Assembly: GCF_019396385.1 (NCBI RefSeq)
Contig: NZ_JAHKRN010000034.1
Span: forward strand, 35,269-99,268
Reading direction: 5' to 3'
DNA from: Nonomuraea harbinensis
Lineage (GTDB): Bacteria; Actinomycetota; Actinomycetes; Streptosporangiales; Streptosporangiaceae
DNA length: 64,000 nucleotides
Positions 51,220 through 59,869 of this stretch are shown here, in pieces. The translations under genes and the position numbers were made by a program. Position 1 is the first letter of the stretch; every line of letters starts with the position of its first letter. The notes under the pieces were generated by a model, which worked only from the letters and a program-made list of their open reading frames with translations, searched no databases and was not told where the DNA came from.

Positions 51220-52929
51220 CTAGACGGGACGCGCCGGAGGCTGCCAGTCGTCGCCGGGGACGGGCGGCTCGTCGCGCTTGCGGATGAGGTAGGGCGGCAG
51301 GGCCAGCGCGTGCAGGCCGGTCTTGCGCAGGGTGCCGACCGAGTGCTCCGGCGTCTCGGTGAGCGGGTCGCCCGGCCCGTTCAGCGAGGTGTTGACGAGC
51401 ACCGGGCAGCCGGTCCTCTCGTGCCAGCGGGTCAGCAGCTCGTGCAGGAACGGCGTGCGGCCCGGCTCCACCGTCTGCGGCCGGGCGGTGCCGTCCACGT
51501 GCGTGACGCAGGGCAGCTCCTCGCGGTGCTCGGGCCGCACGTCGGCCGCGTACTGCATGAACGGCGCCGGCCGGTCCACGTCGAAGATCCGCCCCGCGTG
51601 CTCGGCCAGCACCAGCGGGGCCAGCGGCCGGAACCACTCGCGGCCCTTGACCTCGACGTTGACGTAGTCGCGCAGCTCGGGCACCCGCGGGTCGCCGAGG
51701 ATGCTCCGGTTGCCCAGCGCGCGCGGCCCCGACTCGGAGCGCCCCCGGTGCAGGCCCACCGTCCGGCCGCCCGCCAGCAGCTCGACGATCGCGCCCGCCA
51801 GGTCGGCGGGCCGCTCGGCCGTCAGATCCTCCGGCAGCGCCCGCACCGCCGCGTCGATCTCGGCCGGGTCGGGTTCGGGCCCGAGGAAGTCGTCGGCCCA
51901 CCGGAAGCCGCTCTCGGCGCCCAGGCACTCGATCATCCCGTACAGGGCGCAGCCCACGGCGGTGCCGCCGTCGTGCGGGCTCGGCGGGATGAACACCTCG
52001 CGGAACGGCGACCCGCGGATCAGCCGGCCGTTGGCCGTGCAGTTCAGCGCCGTGCCGCCCGCGAACACCAGGTCCGCCAGGCCCGTCCGCTCGTGCAGCC
52101 AGGCCGCGAGCCGGTCCAGCGCCCGCTCGAACGCGCGCTGACCGGCGGCGGCCAGGTTGGCCGACCGCTTGAACGTGCTCGCGCCGTTGGTCACGTAGCG
52201 GAACGCCGCGCCCTGGTCGAACGTGTCCAGCCACGCCCGCGGGATGAACACCTCGTGCCCGCGCACGTCCAGCTCCGGCAGCCCGAGCGCGTCCGGGTCG
52301 CCGAACGGGGCCAGGTCCATCACCTTGCCCTCGTCGCCCCCGCCGCTCGGCCAGAGCATCCGCGTCAGCAGCGCGTAGAAGCAGCCCAGCCCCGCGGGCC
52401 TGGCCCAGTCGCCGTCCCACAGCTGCTTGGCCAGGCATTCGACCCGGCCGCGCGAGCAGCGGTAGAAGGACGACACCTCCAGCAGGTCGCCCGGCGTGCC
52501 GCGGGGCAGCTCCACCCGCTCGGTGAAGTCCCGCACCCGGCTGCCCTGCGTGTCCACGACCAGCCCTGCGGCCTCCTCGAACGGCGACGGCGGGAAGGCG
52601 CTGTAGAGGTGGCTCAGATGGTGCGAGACGAGCACGACCGGCGTGTCCCCGGTCAGGCCGAGGGTCTCGCGCAACTCCGCACGGTAGGCGGCCAGGTTGC
52701 CGATCTCTGTGTCGGACGAGTAGCCCTCCACCACGAGGTCCACCGGCCCGGCGAGCTGGGGCAGCCGGGGCAGGTAGTGGTCCGGCAGGTCGCCGAGCCG
52801 GCCCCGGTGGTGCTCGCGGCGGGTCATCCGCTCCTTCTGGAGGCTGTGGACCGAGGTCCGGCCGCGGGCGACCGCGATCGACCCGTCCCGGGTACGGTTG
52901 ACGCCGATCACGACAGGACTTCCGGTCAT
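51220..52929 (-). CDS. Carbamoyltransferase (NodU/CmcH/TobZ family)
   Basis: A 569-residue O-carbamoyltransferase that makes carbamoyl-AMP from carbamoyl phosphate and ATP and passes the carbamoyl group to a hydroxyl. The N-terminal kinase-like part holds SHHLSHLYSAF with metal-binding histidines, and FAGGTALNCTANGRL plus GRSESGPRALGNRSI mark the C-terminal half, typical of TobZ. ATG at 52929 is preferred; an in-frame GTG at 52992 lies inside a palindrome. It follows hldE by 81 bp on the same strand. The acceptor could be a heptose-containing glycan or metabolite, inferred only from that pairing. Confidence 0.92.
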   Translation of the reverse strand: MTGSPVVIGVNRTRDGSIAVARGRTSVHSLQKERMTRREHHRGRLGDLPDHYLPRLPQLAGPVDLVVEGYSSDTEIGNLAAYRAELRETLGLTGDTPVVLVSHHLSHLYSAFPPSPFEEAAGLVVDTQGSRVRDFTERVELPRGTPGDLLEVSSFYRCSRGRVECLAKQLWDGDWARPAGLGCFYALLTRMLWPSGGGDEGKVMDLAPFGDPDALGLPELDVRGHEVFIPRAWLDTFDQGAAFRYVTNGASTFKRSANLAAAGQRAFERALDRLAAWLHERTGLADLVFAGGTALNCTANGRLIRGSPFREVFIPPSPHDGGTAVGCALYGMIECLGAESGFRWADDFLGPEPDPAEIDAAVRALPEDLTAERPADLAGAIVELLAGGRTVGLHRGRSESGPRALGNRSILGDPRVPELRDYVNVEVKGREWFRPLAPLVLAEHAGRIFDVDRPAPFMQYAADVRPEHREELPCVTHVDGTARPQTVEPGRTPFLHELLTRWHERTGCPVLVNTSLNGPGDPLTETPEHSVGTLRKTGLHALALPPYLIRKRDEPPVPGDDWQPPARPV

Positions 52930-52986
52930 CTTCGAACCCCCCGAACGAGCGACGAACCAGGAGTCCCGTACCCCGATATCACGATA

Positions 52987-53004
52987 TGTCACAGTATGGT
53001 GACA
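52987..53004. promoter_or_regulatory. Inverted repeat TGTCAC-N6-GTGACA between hldE and the carbamoyltransferase gene
   Basis: A perfect 6-bp inverted repeat with 6-bp spacing, within an AT-rich patch (CGATATCACGATATG just upstream). It fits a dimeric regulator operator or the start of an internal promoter for the carbamoyltransferase. Confidence 0.45.
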
Positions 53005-53010
53005 CGGTGC

Positions 53011-54444
53011 TCATGAAGGCCCGGCCGGATCCTCTTCCGGCAGCGACCGCACCCGCTCGATGATCGCCGTCGTGGACCGGTCCGAGACGTAGTCCAGCAC
53101 CCGCACCTCGCCGCCCATGGCCCGCACCAGCGGAGCCTCCTCCAGCATCTCCGGCGTGTAGTCGCCGCCCTTCACGTACAGGTCGGGGCGGACCATCCGC
53201 AGCAGCCGCTCGGGCGTGTCCTCCTCGAACGAGATCACGTAATCGACGTAACCGAGCGCCGCCAGCACCGACATGCGGTCCTCGCACGAGTTGACGGGCC
53301 GCCCCGGCCCCTTCAGCCGCGCCGTGCTCGCGTCGCTGTTGACCGCCACCACCAGCACGTCGCCGAGCCGGGCGGCCCGTTCGAGGTACGTCACGTGCCC
53401 CCGGTGCAGCACGTCGAAGCAGCCGTTGGTGAACACGATCCGCTGCCCGCGCCGCCGGTGCTCGTCCAGCCGGGCCGCCAGCCGCTCCGGCGTCTGCGCC
53501 CGCCCGTCCTCCCGGTGCAACGCCCGCAGCAGCTCCTGCCTGGTGCAGGTGGCGGTGCCCGGCCTGCGCACCACCACCCCGGCGGCGGCCTGCGCGGCCT
53601 GCGCCGCCTGCTCCGGGGTCGCCCCGCCGGCCAGCCACAGCGCGAACGCCGCCGTGTAGGTGTCGCCCGCCCCGGTCGTCATGTGGTCCGGCGCCGGCTC
53701 GGCGTAGGTCCGGTACGGCGGCCGTCCCTCCTGGTGCAGCAGGGTGCCCTCGCCGTCCAGCGTGGTCACCACCATCCGCGCGCCCGACTCCGCCAGCAGC
53801 CGGCCGGAACGCTCGGTGAGGAAGCGCACCCGGTCGTCGTGGCCGCCGTCCTCGCCCAGCAGTTGCAGGACCTCGCCGTAGTTCGGCAGCACCACCGCGG
53901 GCGCGCAGGTCCGCCACGGCGTGATGGCGTGCGCGTCCACCACCAGCAGGGGCAGCCCGGCCAGCGCCCGCCGCACCGCGTCCGTGCACCCGCCCGCCCC
54001 GTAGTCGCAGGCGATCACCACGTCTGCGCCGGGCAGCGACTCCCGCAGCTCCTCGATCACGCGGGCCGCGGCCGCGGCCGGGATCGGGTCGCGGTCCTCC
54101 TCGTCGTAGCGGGCGATGAGCTGCTCGCCGACCATGAGCCGCTGCTTGTGCGGGGTGCGCCTGCCGGGCACGGTCACCATGCGGGCGTCCACGCCCAGCA
54201 GGCTGAGCGCCGTGGCCAGCTGCTCGGCGCAGGCGTCGTCGCCGACCGGCCCGATCAGCCGCACGCGCGCGCCCAGCGCGGCCAGGTTGGCCGCCGTGTT
54301 GCCCGCCCCGCCCGGCGCGTCCTCGGTGGCCTCGACACTCACCACGGGGACCGGCGCCTCCTGGGCGATGCGCTTGACCGGCCCGCGCAGCCACGAGTCG
54401 AGCATCACATCACCGACGACCACGGCCTGGATGTCCCTATCCAT
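53011..54444 (-). CDS. hldE: Bifunctional heptose kinase/adenylyltransferase (HldE/RfaE)
   Basis: A 477-residue fusion. The N-terminal PfkB-type kinase (about 1-310) carries GGAGNTAANLA near residue 46 and the catalytic GAGD at 258-261; it phosphorylates heptose 7-phosphate at C1. The C-terminal nucleotidyltransferase (about 335-470) has the HxGH motif HRGH at 347-350 and makes ADP-heptose. In actinomycetes ADP-heptose feeds wall glycans or glycosylated metabolites. ATG at 54444 chosen over an in-frame TTG at 54477. No gmhA, gmhB or heptosyltransferase gene is nearby; only the carbamoyltransferase follows. Confidence 0.94.
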   Translation of the reverse strand: MDRDIQAVVVGDVMLDSWLRGPVKRIAQEAPVPVVSVEATEDAPGGAGNTAANLAALGARVRLIGPVGDDACAEQLATALSLLGVDARMVTVPGRRTPHKQRLMVGEQLIARYDEEDRDPIPAAAAARVIEELRESLPGADVVIACDYGAGGCTDAVRRALAGLPLLVVDAHAITPWRTCAPAVVLPNYGEVLQLLGEDGGHDDRVRFLTERSGRLLAESGARMVVTTLDGEGTLLHQEGRPPYRTYAEPAPDHMTTGAGDTYTAAFALWLAGGATPEQAAQAAQAAAGVVVRRPGTATCTRQELLRALHREDGRAQTPERLAARLDEHRRRGQRIVFTNGCFDVLHRGHVTYLERAARLGDVLVVAVNSDASTARLKGPGRPVNSCEDRMSVLAALGYVDYVISFEEDTPERLLRMVRPDLYVKGGDYTPEMLEEAPLVRAMGGEVRVLDYVSDRSTTAIIERVRSLPEEDPAGPS

Positions 54445-54570
54445 AGAAGGGCGACTACCAGGAGGAACGGTTCTCAAACGGTCGCGCTGATCTCACGACC
54501 CGGCAGGTCCCCGGATGGCGGCGGCGCACCCCGTGATCCGCTCGGCTGTCCCGCTCTATACAGTCGCCCC

Positions 54571-54903
54571 ATGACGACCGTCCGCTCCCTGATCCTGTTC
54601 GCGCTGGCCGCCGTCGCGGAGATCGGCGGGGCCTGGCTGGTGTGGCAGGGGGTGCGGGAGCAGCGCGGGCTCCTCTGGATCGCCGCCGGCGTGCTCGCGC
54701 TCGGCGCCTACGGTTTCGTCGCCGCCTTCCAGCCGGACCCGCACTTCGGGCGCATCCTCGCCGCGTACGGCGGCGTGTTCGTGGCCGGGTCGCTGCTGTG
54801 GGGGGTGCTGGTCGACGGCTTCCGGCCGGACCGCTGGGACCTCGCGGGCGCGGCGATCTGCCTGGTCGGCGTGGCGGTCATCATGTACGCGCCGCGCGCC
54901 TAG
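54571..54903 (+). CDS. YnfA family (UPF0060) small membrane protein
   Basis: A 110-residue inner-membrane protein with four helices, related to YnfA of the small multidrug resistance type. Landmarks are AEIGGAWLVWQGVRE near residue 17 and GRILAAYGGVFVAGSLLWG near 60. Role in efflux is suggested for some relatives. ATG start. Its stop overlaps the convergent ArsR gene by 4 bp. A longer same-frame reading upstream is antisense to hldE. Confidence 0.9.
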   Translation: MTTVRSLILFALAAVAEIGGAWLVWQGVREQRGLLWIAAGVLALGAYGFVAAFQPDPHFGRILAAYGGVFVAGSLLWGVLVDGFRPDRWDLAGAAICLVGVAVIMYAPRA

Positions 54904-55235
54904 TCGCAGAGCCGGGCGTCCGGCAGAGGCCGGCCCATCACCACGTCGGCGGCCGTCGGGAAGGCGCCGACGCACTGCTCGTTGATGCGGTAGAGGCTGG
55001 ACGTGCCCTGACGCTCCACCAGCACGAAGCCGACGTCGGCGAGGATCTTCAGATGGTGGGACACGGTCGACTGGCCCACCCCGGACGCCGCCACGACCTC
55101 CCCGACGCTCATCGGCCCCCGGCGCCGGGCGAGCAGCGACACGATCTGGATGCGGGTGGCGTCGGCCAGAGCCCGGAACCAGCTCGCGTACTCTTCCGCC
55201 GCTGCGCGGTCCAGCGGCTGCGTCGACTCGTTCAT
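54900..55235 (-). CDS. ArsR-family transcriptional regulator
   Basis: A 111-residue winged-helix repressor (FRALADATRIQIVSLLARR, then VSHHLKILADVGFV recognition region). A cysteine-containing metal motif (ELCVC) is absent, so it is not an evident arsenic/cadmium sensor; the C-terminal Cys pair (QCVG, LCD) is weak evidence for metal binding. It begins 19 bp after the PP2C gene on the same strand and may be the last gene of the stressosome operon. Confidence 0.88.
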   Translation of the reverse strand: MNESTQPLDRAAAEEYASWFRALADATRIQIVSLLARRRGPMSVGEVVAASGVGQSTVSHHLKILADVGFVLVERQGTSSLYRINEQCVGAFPTAADVVMGRPLPDARLCD

Positions 55236-55254
55236 CGGCCACCCACGATAGCCG

Positions 55255-56829
55255 TCAGGCGTCCCGCCGCAGCACCACGAGCGCCACGTCGTCCTCGCGC
55301 GACCCGAAGGCGGCCAGCATCCGGTCGCAGAAATGCTCCAGGTCGTCCTCGACCGTCTCCGCCAGCTCCCTGGCCCGCTCCAGGCTGACGTCCAGCAGCA
55401 CGTCGCGGTCTTCGAGCAGCCCGTCGGTGAACAGGACGATCGTGCCGCCCGGCGGGAGCATCAAGTGGTCCACCTTGTACTCCTCCTCCGCCACCCCGAG
55501 CAGCAGATTGCCCATCCCGTGGTAACGCGCCCCGTCGCCGACCAGCAGGGGAGGGATGTGACCGGCGTTGGCGAGCTGGACCTCGCCGGTGCCGGGGTGC
55601 AGCAGCAGCATGCAGACCGTGGCCGTCATGCCCGGGTGGTAACGGCGCAGGACCTTGTTCAGCAGGCTCATCGAGGCCGCCAGGTCCACCTGGTCCATCA
55701 CCGCGGCGCGCAGCGCGTGCCGCAGCTCGGCCATGACGGTGGCGGCGTGCAGGGAGTGGCCCATCACGTCGCCGATCGCCACCAGCACCCGGTCGTCGGC
55801 CTCCAGCACCTCGTAGAAGTCGCCGCCGACCTCCACGCTGTCGACCGCGGGCCGGTAACGCAGCCCCACCGACAGCCCCGGCACCTCGGGCACCCGCGTC
55901 GGCAGCAGGCTGCGCTGCAGGGTGAGCGAGATCGTGTGTTCCTGGGTGTAGGCCCGCAGCGCCTCCACGGCGAGCGCCAGCTCCTGGGCGAGCTGCCGCA
56001 GCAGGTTGATCTCGTTGCCGTCGAGTATGGGATCGGCCTCCACGCCCAGGAACACCGGCGGCCTGCCCTTCTTGGTGCGGCACAGCACACCCACGACGGG
56101 CCGCGTGACCTCCGAGGCCGGCATCAGCGTGGCCCAGTCGGCGGGGGAGATGGTGACCAGCTCGGCGCCGGCGCTCGGGCCCAGGACCATCTCGCACAAC
56201 CGGTCGAGCAGGTCGGGCGCGACGTTCCTGGTGACGGCGCGCTCGCCCGGCTGGCCGAGGTAGCGGCGCAGCCGCCCGTCGGCCGGCACCGCCAGTGCCC
56301 TCGCCTGGCGGCCCAGGATCGAGGCGGTGCCCTGGACGGCCACCTCCTGCAGGCGTTCGAACGAGTCGGACCGGTTGATCCGCAGCGTCACCTCGGCCAG
56401 CTCGGCCAGCCGGTCGGCCATCACCTCCGCCCGCCGCCGCGCGCGCGAGTAGCGCAGCGTCGCCTCCACGGTCGCGATGAACTCGCTCGGCTCGATCGGC
56501 TCCGCCAGGTAGGCGTCGGCTCCCCGCTCCAGACCCTCGGTACGGTCCTGCACGGTGACGGCGTTGCCCGACACCTGGATGACCGGGATGGACGCCGTCG
56601 CCGGATCGGCCTTGATCCGCTCGCACACCTCGAAGCCGCTCATGTCGGGCAGCCAGACGTCCAGGACCACCAGGTCGGGATGGTGCGCGTACAGCACCGC
56701 CATCGCTTCCTCGCCGCCGCCCGCCTCGATCACGCTGTGACCGGCGCGGCGCAGCCAGCTGGACAGGATGTAGCGCTTGGCCGGCGTGTCGTCGACCACC
56801 AGCACGCTGGCCGGGCCGGAGTCAGGCAC
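55255..56829 (-). CDS. Receiver-GAF-PP2C phosphatase (response-regulator-linked SpoIIE/RsbU type)
   Basis: A 524-residue protein. The receiver (about 8-125) has Asp13/Asp14 and phosphoacceptor Asp57, but the conserved lysine is replaced by Glu110 (AYLAEPIEP). A GAF domain follows (about 150-290), then a PP2C-type phosphatase (about 320-524) with VGGDFYEV, AIGDVMGHS and FTDGLLEDR metal-binding motifs. It should dephosphorylate STAS anti-anti-sigma proteins when signalled by the adjacent hybrid kinase. GTG at 56829 overlaps the kinase stop by 8 bp. Confidence 0.9.
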   Translation of the reverse strand: MPDSGPASVLVVDDTPAKRYILSSWLRRAGHSVIEAGGGEEAMAVLYAHHPDLVVLDVWLPDMSGFEVCERIKADPATASIPVIQVSGNAVTVQDRTEGLERGADAYLAEPIEPSEFIATVEATLRYSRARRRAEVMADRLAELAEVTLRINRSDSFERLQEVAVQGTASILGRQARALAVPADGRLRRYLGQPGERAVTRNVAPDLLDRLCEMVLGPSAGAELVTISPADWATLMPASEVTRPVVGVLCRTKKGRPPVFLGVEADPILDGNEINLLRQLAQELALAVEALRAYTQEHTISLTLQRSLLPTRVPEVPGLSVGLRYRPAVDSVEVGGDFYEVLEADDRVLVAIGDVMGHSLHAATVMAELRHALRAAVMDQVDLAASMSLLNKVLRRYHPGMTATVCMLLLHPGTGEVQLANAGHIPPLLVGDGARYHGMGNLLLGVAEEEYKVDHLMLPPGGTIVLFTDGLLEDRDVLLDVSLERARELAETVEDDLEHFCDRMLAAFGSREDDVALVVLRRDA

Positions 56830-58471
56830 CGCGCCCCCTGGCCGCCTCGCGCACCGCCTCCAGCAGGTCATGACGGCGCATCCCCTGCTTCGACAGCACG
56901 GGATGGCCCTCCGCCGCCTTGCCGGGCGCCACTGTCACCACGACCACCGAGACCTCCCCCAGGTTCTCGTCCTCCGACATCCGCTGCAGGAGCGCGTTGC
57001 CGTCAAGCCTGGGCATCAGCATGTCCAGCACGAGGACGTCCGGGGGCCGCGCCGTCATCAGCTCCAGCGCCTCGATGCCGTCGGCGGCCTCCTCGATCTC
57101 GCTCGCGACCCCGTACAGCATCCTACGGGCCAGCTCGCGGAAGCCCTGGTCGTCGTCGGCGATGAGCAGCCGCCCGATCTCGGGAGGCCGGTGGCGGCGG
57201 GGGAGCCGCAGGGTGGCGGTCGTGCCGGAGCCGGGCGCGCTGGTCAGCTCCAGCTGACCGTCGAGCGCCTCGGCCAGCCTGCGCGCGTACGGCAGGCCGA
57301 GGCCGGTGCCCTTGGTCTTGACCTGCAGCGCGTTGGGCACCTGGAAGAACTCCTCGAACACGCGGCTCAGGTGTTCCTCGGAGATGCCGATGCCGGTGTC
57401 GGACACCGTGATCATCACCTGGCCGGCCTCCTCGTCGAGGCGGGCGCTCAGCCGCACCTCGCCCTCCTGGGTGTACTTCAGCGCGTTCGCCACCAGGTTG
57501 CGCAGCACCCGGGTGAGCATGCCCTCGTCGGTGTAGATCTCGCCCACCTCCGGCGCCACCTCGGTGTGCAGGGCGACGTCGCTGGTGGGCTGCATGGTGG
57601 CTCTGAGCTGGTGCACGAGCCTGACGAGGTTCACGGAACCGAGCTGGGGATGGAGCGGGCCCGACTCGGCCTTGGCCATGTCGAGCAGCTCGCCGACGAG
57701 CGCCAGCAGCGTCTCCGCCGAGCTGCCGATGAACCCGATCTGCTGCTCCTGCTCCCCGGAGAGCGGCTCGCCGCCCGGGCCGGTCAGCAGCCGTACCAGG
57801 CCGATGATGGAGTTGAGCGGGGTGCGCAGCTCGTGGCTGACCGTGGCCCAGAACCGGTTCCTGGTCTCGGCCACCTCACGCAGCTGGCTGGACTTCTCGT
57901 CCAGCTCGGCGTAGAGGGCGACCACGCCCCTGTTGGTCTCCTCCAGCTCCGTGGACAGCTCGTTGTACAGGGCCAGCACGCCCGCGTTGGTCTCCTGCAG
58001 CTCGGCGTTGAGCCGCAGCACATCCTCCAGGGTCGCGGCCAGCTCCCTGTTCTGCTGGCGCAGCTCCTCCATCGCGGTGGTGGGGGCCACGCGGGCCAGT
58101 TGCTCGCGGATCCGGGCGGCCGGCATCGAGGGCCTGCGCCCCGGCAGCCGCTTGACGATGGTGACCCGCTCGCCGCCCGTGGTGACGCTGTCCACCAGGC
58201 GGCGGGCCAGCGCCACGCCGTCCGACCCGGCCGGGTCGGCGGCCGCGGCGTGCTCGATCGTGATGAGCAGTTCGTCGGCGTCCAGAGCGAGACGCACGAG
58301 GGCGCCCGAACCGATGACCTCCCGGCCGACCTCGCTGAGCGCGGTGGCGATCCGGATCTGGTCCTGCGCGTCCATCCCGGCCAGCTCGGCGGCGGCGCGG
58401 CAGAGCCGGCGCAGCACGAACACGTCCCGGTCCTCGGCCAGGCGCATCCTGGCCAGCTCAAGCGCGGTCAC
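56822..58471 (-). CDS. Hybrid histidine kinase with N-terminal pseudo-ATPase domain
   Basis: A 549-residue cytoplasmic kinase. Residues about 30-110 resemble an RsbT-type ATPase (IATALSEV...LLITIEH), but the N-box asparagine is missing (REVIG) and the DxGPGI motif is absent. A coiled coil with an 18-residue repeat follows (ETNAGVLALYNEL at 160, ETNRGVVALYAEL at 178). Next come HisKA (His213 in TVSHELRTP), HATPase (TDEGMLTRVLRNLVANALK, GTGLGL) and a C-terminal receiver with Asp483 and Lys528. It lies between the RsbT/X fusion and PP2C genes and probably phosphorylates one of the receivers. Confidence 0.9.
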   Translation of the reverse strand: MTALELARMRLAEDRDVFVLRRLCRAAAELAGMDAQDQIRIATALSEVGREVIGSGALVRLALDADELLITIEHAAAADPAGSDGVALARRLVDSVTTGGERVTIVKRLPGRRPSMPAARIREQLARVAPTTAMEELRQQNRELAATLEDVLRLNAELQETNAGVLALYNELSTELEETNRGVVALYAELDEKSSQLREVAETRNRFWATVSHELRTPLNSIIGLVRLLTGPGGEPLSGEQEQQIGFIGSSAETLLALVGELLDMAKAESGPLHPQLGSVNLVRLVHQLRATMQPTSDVALHTEVAPEVGEIYTDEGMLTRVLRNLVANALKYTQEGEVRLSARLDEEAGQVMITVSDTGIGISEEHLSRVFEEFFQVPNALQVKTKGTGLGLPYARRLAEALDGQLELTSAPGSGTTATLRLPRRHRPPEIGRLLIADDDQGFRELARRMLYGVASEIEEAADGIEALELMTARPPDVLVLDMLMPRLDGNALLQRMSEDENLGEVSVVVVTVAPGKAAEGHPVLSKQGMRRHDLLEAVREAARGRGA

Positions 58472-59468
58472 GTCGCGGCCTCACGATCACTACGCAGGCG
58501 TCGTCCCGCCGGCTGCCCGCGTCGCGGAGCAGCCCGGCGGCGATCACGGCGGGGGAGCGGGAGAACAGGCCCGGCATGGTGGTGGGCGACCACCGGTCCG
58601 TGAGCCCGTCGGAGTGCAGCACGACCGTCGCGTGCTCGTCCAGTTCGTACTCGTACTGCCTGAGGCGCCGCCGCTGGTGGCCGGTGATGCCGGGCACCGA
58701 CACCATGCCCTGGCGGTCGTCGGCGTGCGTGATCCAGCCGGAGATGTTGCCCAGCCCGGCGTAGCTCACCCGCGCGGGGGTGACCCGCGCGACCGCGGCC
58801 GCGCCGCCGCGGGTGTGCGCCAGCCCGTCGTGCAGGCGGCGCAGGATGGCCAGCGGCTCGTCGTCCGGCCCTTCCAGGAAGAGCTCGACCGCCTCCCTGG
58901 AGGCGTGCGCGGCGGCCGGTCCGTGGCCCAGCCCGTCGAACAGCAGGACGGTGATGTCCTGCTCGCCGGTGGACACGGCGAAGGCGTCACCCGAGACGAC
59001 CTCCTCGCCGATGGGGCGGACGAGGCCGCTGGCCGGCGGCGGCTCGGTCGTTCCCTTCGCGGCGAACTGGACGGCGAGCAGCGTTCCCCGGCCCGGCAGG
59101 GAGTGCACGTCGTACGAGGAGGCCATGCGGGTGATGGCGCCCAGTCCGATGCCGAGCGTGCCGGAGGTCGAGTAGCCGTCGCGCAGCGCCCGCGCCACGT
59201 CCGGCATGCCCGGCCCCCGGTCCAGCGTGATCAGTTCGACCACCTGCGGCGCGACGGGGCAGGGGCGGACCAGGGCCACACCCTGCACGGCATGCTTGAC
59301 CAGGTTGGAGACGGCCTCGGTGACCGCCACCGCCACCTGGCCGACACGCTCGTCGCCGAACCCGGCCGTCTTGGCGAGGTCGATGGCCAGCCTGCGCACC
59401 GCCCCCACCGCGCTGGGCTCCTCGGCGCGGATCCAGGCGTCGTCGCGGACCTGGTCGGCTTCGATCAT
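58458..59468 (-). CDS. RsbT-like kinase fused to an RsbX-like phosphatase
   Basis: A 336-residue two-domain protein. The N-terminal HATPase (about 1-140) keeps Asn55 and DRGPGM (83-88), so it should bind ATP. The C-terminal PP2C domain (about 150-336) has LLFDGLGHG (Asp178), HSDGLTDRW (Asp287) and RRDDACVV. Separate RsbT and RsbX proteins set and reset the stressosome in Bacillus; here both activities are in one chain. ATG at 59468 overlaps the rsbT stop (ATGA); GTG at 59480 is an alternative. Confidence 0.88.
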   Translation of the reverse strand: MIEADQVRDDAWIRAEEPSAVGAVRRLAIDLAKTAGFGDERVGQVAVAVTEAVSNLVKHAVQGVALVRPCPVAPQVVELITLDRGPGMPDVARALRDGYSTSGTLGIGLGAITRMASSYDVHSLPGRGTLLAVQFAAKGTTEPPPASGLVRPIGEEVVSGDAFAVSTGEQDITVLLFDGLGHGPAAAHASREAVELFLEGPDDEPLAILRRLHDGLAHTRGGAAAVARVTPARVSYAGLGNISGWITHADDRQGMVSVPGITGHQRRRLRQYEYELDEHATVVLHSDGLTDRWSPTTMPGLFSRSPAVIAAGLLRDAGSRRDDACVVIVRPRRDRA

Positions 59469-59869
59469 CCTCGGGCCCACTTCGTCACGACGATCGTGGT
59501 GCCCTCACCGGGGGCGGAGGTCAGGTCGAACTGGTCGACCAGCCGCCGCGAGCCGCCGAGGCCGAGGCCCAGCCCGGGGCCGGTGGTGTAGCCGTCGACC
59601 AGCGCCTGTTCCACGTCGGCGATGCCGGGCCCCTCGTCGCTGAAGGCCAGACGCAGCCCGCGACGCCGGCCGTCGTCGACGACCTCGACGGTGACGCGGC
59701 CCCCGCCGGCGTGCACCAGCACGTTGCGTGCCAGCTCGCTCGCCGCCGTCACCACCTTCGTCTGGTCTATCAAGGACATGCCGGCCTCGATCGCGACGGC
59801 GCGCACCTGCTGGCGGACCGCCACCACGTCGGCGTTGCTGGCGATGGGCATCCGGCCGCCGTCCGTCAT
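59465..59869 (-). CDS. rsbT: Anti-sigma regulatory kinase, RsbT family
   Basis: A 134-residue GHKL kinase. N-box Asn49 (ELARNVLVH), DEGPGI at 78-83 and GLGLGLGGSRR are intact. In the stressosome model it phosphorylates RsbS and RsbR and then leaves to activate a downstream phosphatase. ATG overlaps the rsbS stop and its own stop overlaps the RsbT/X gene, so expression is coupled. Confidence 0.93.
   Translation of the reverse strand: MTDGGRMPIASNADVVAVRQQVRAVAIEAGMSLIDQTKVVTAASELARNVLVHAGGGRVTVEVVDDGRRRGLRLAFSDEGPGIADVEQALVDGYTTGPGLGLGLGGSRRLVDQFDLTSAPGEGTTIVVTKWARG

Noticed and set aside
51220..54444. Antibiotic biosynthesis cluster around the carbamoyltransferase and HldE genes
   Set aside because: No glycosyltransferase, PKS, NRPS or aminocyclitol gene is nearby; two genes do not make a cluster.
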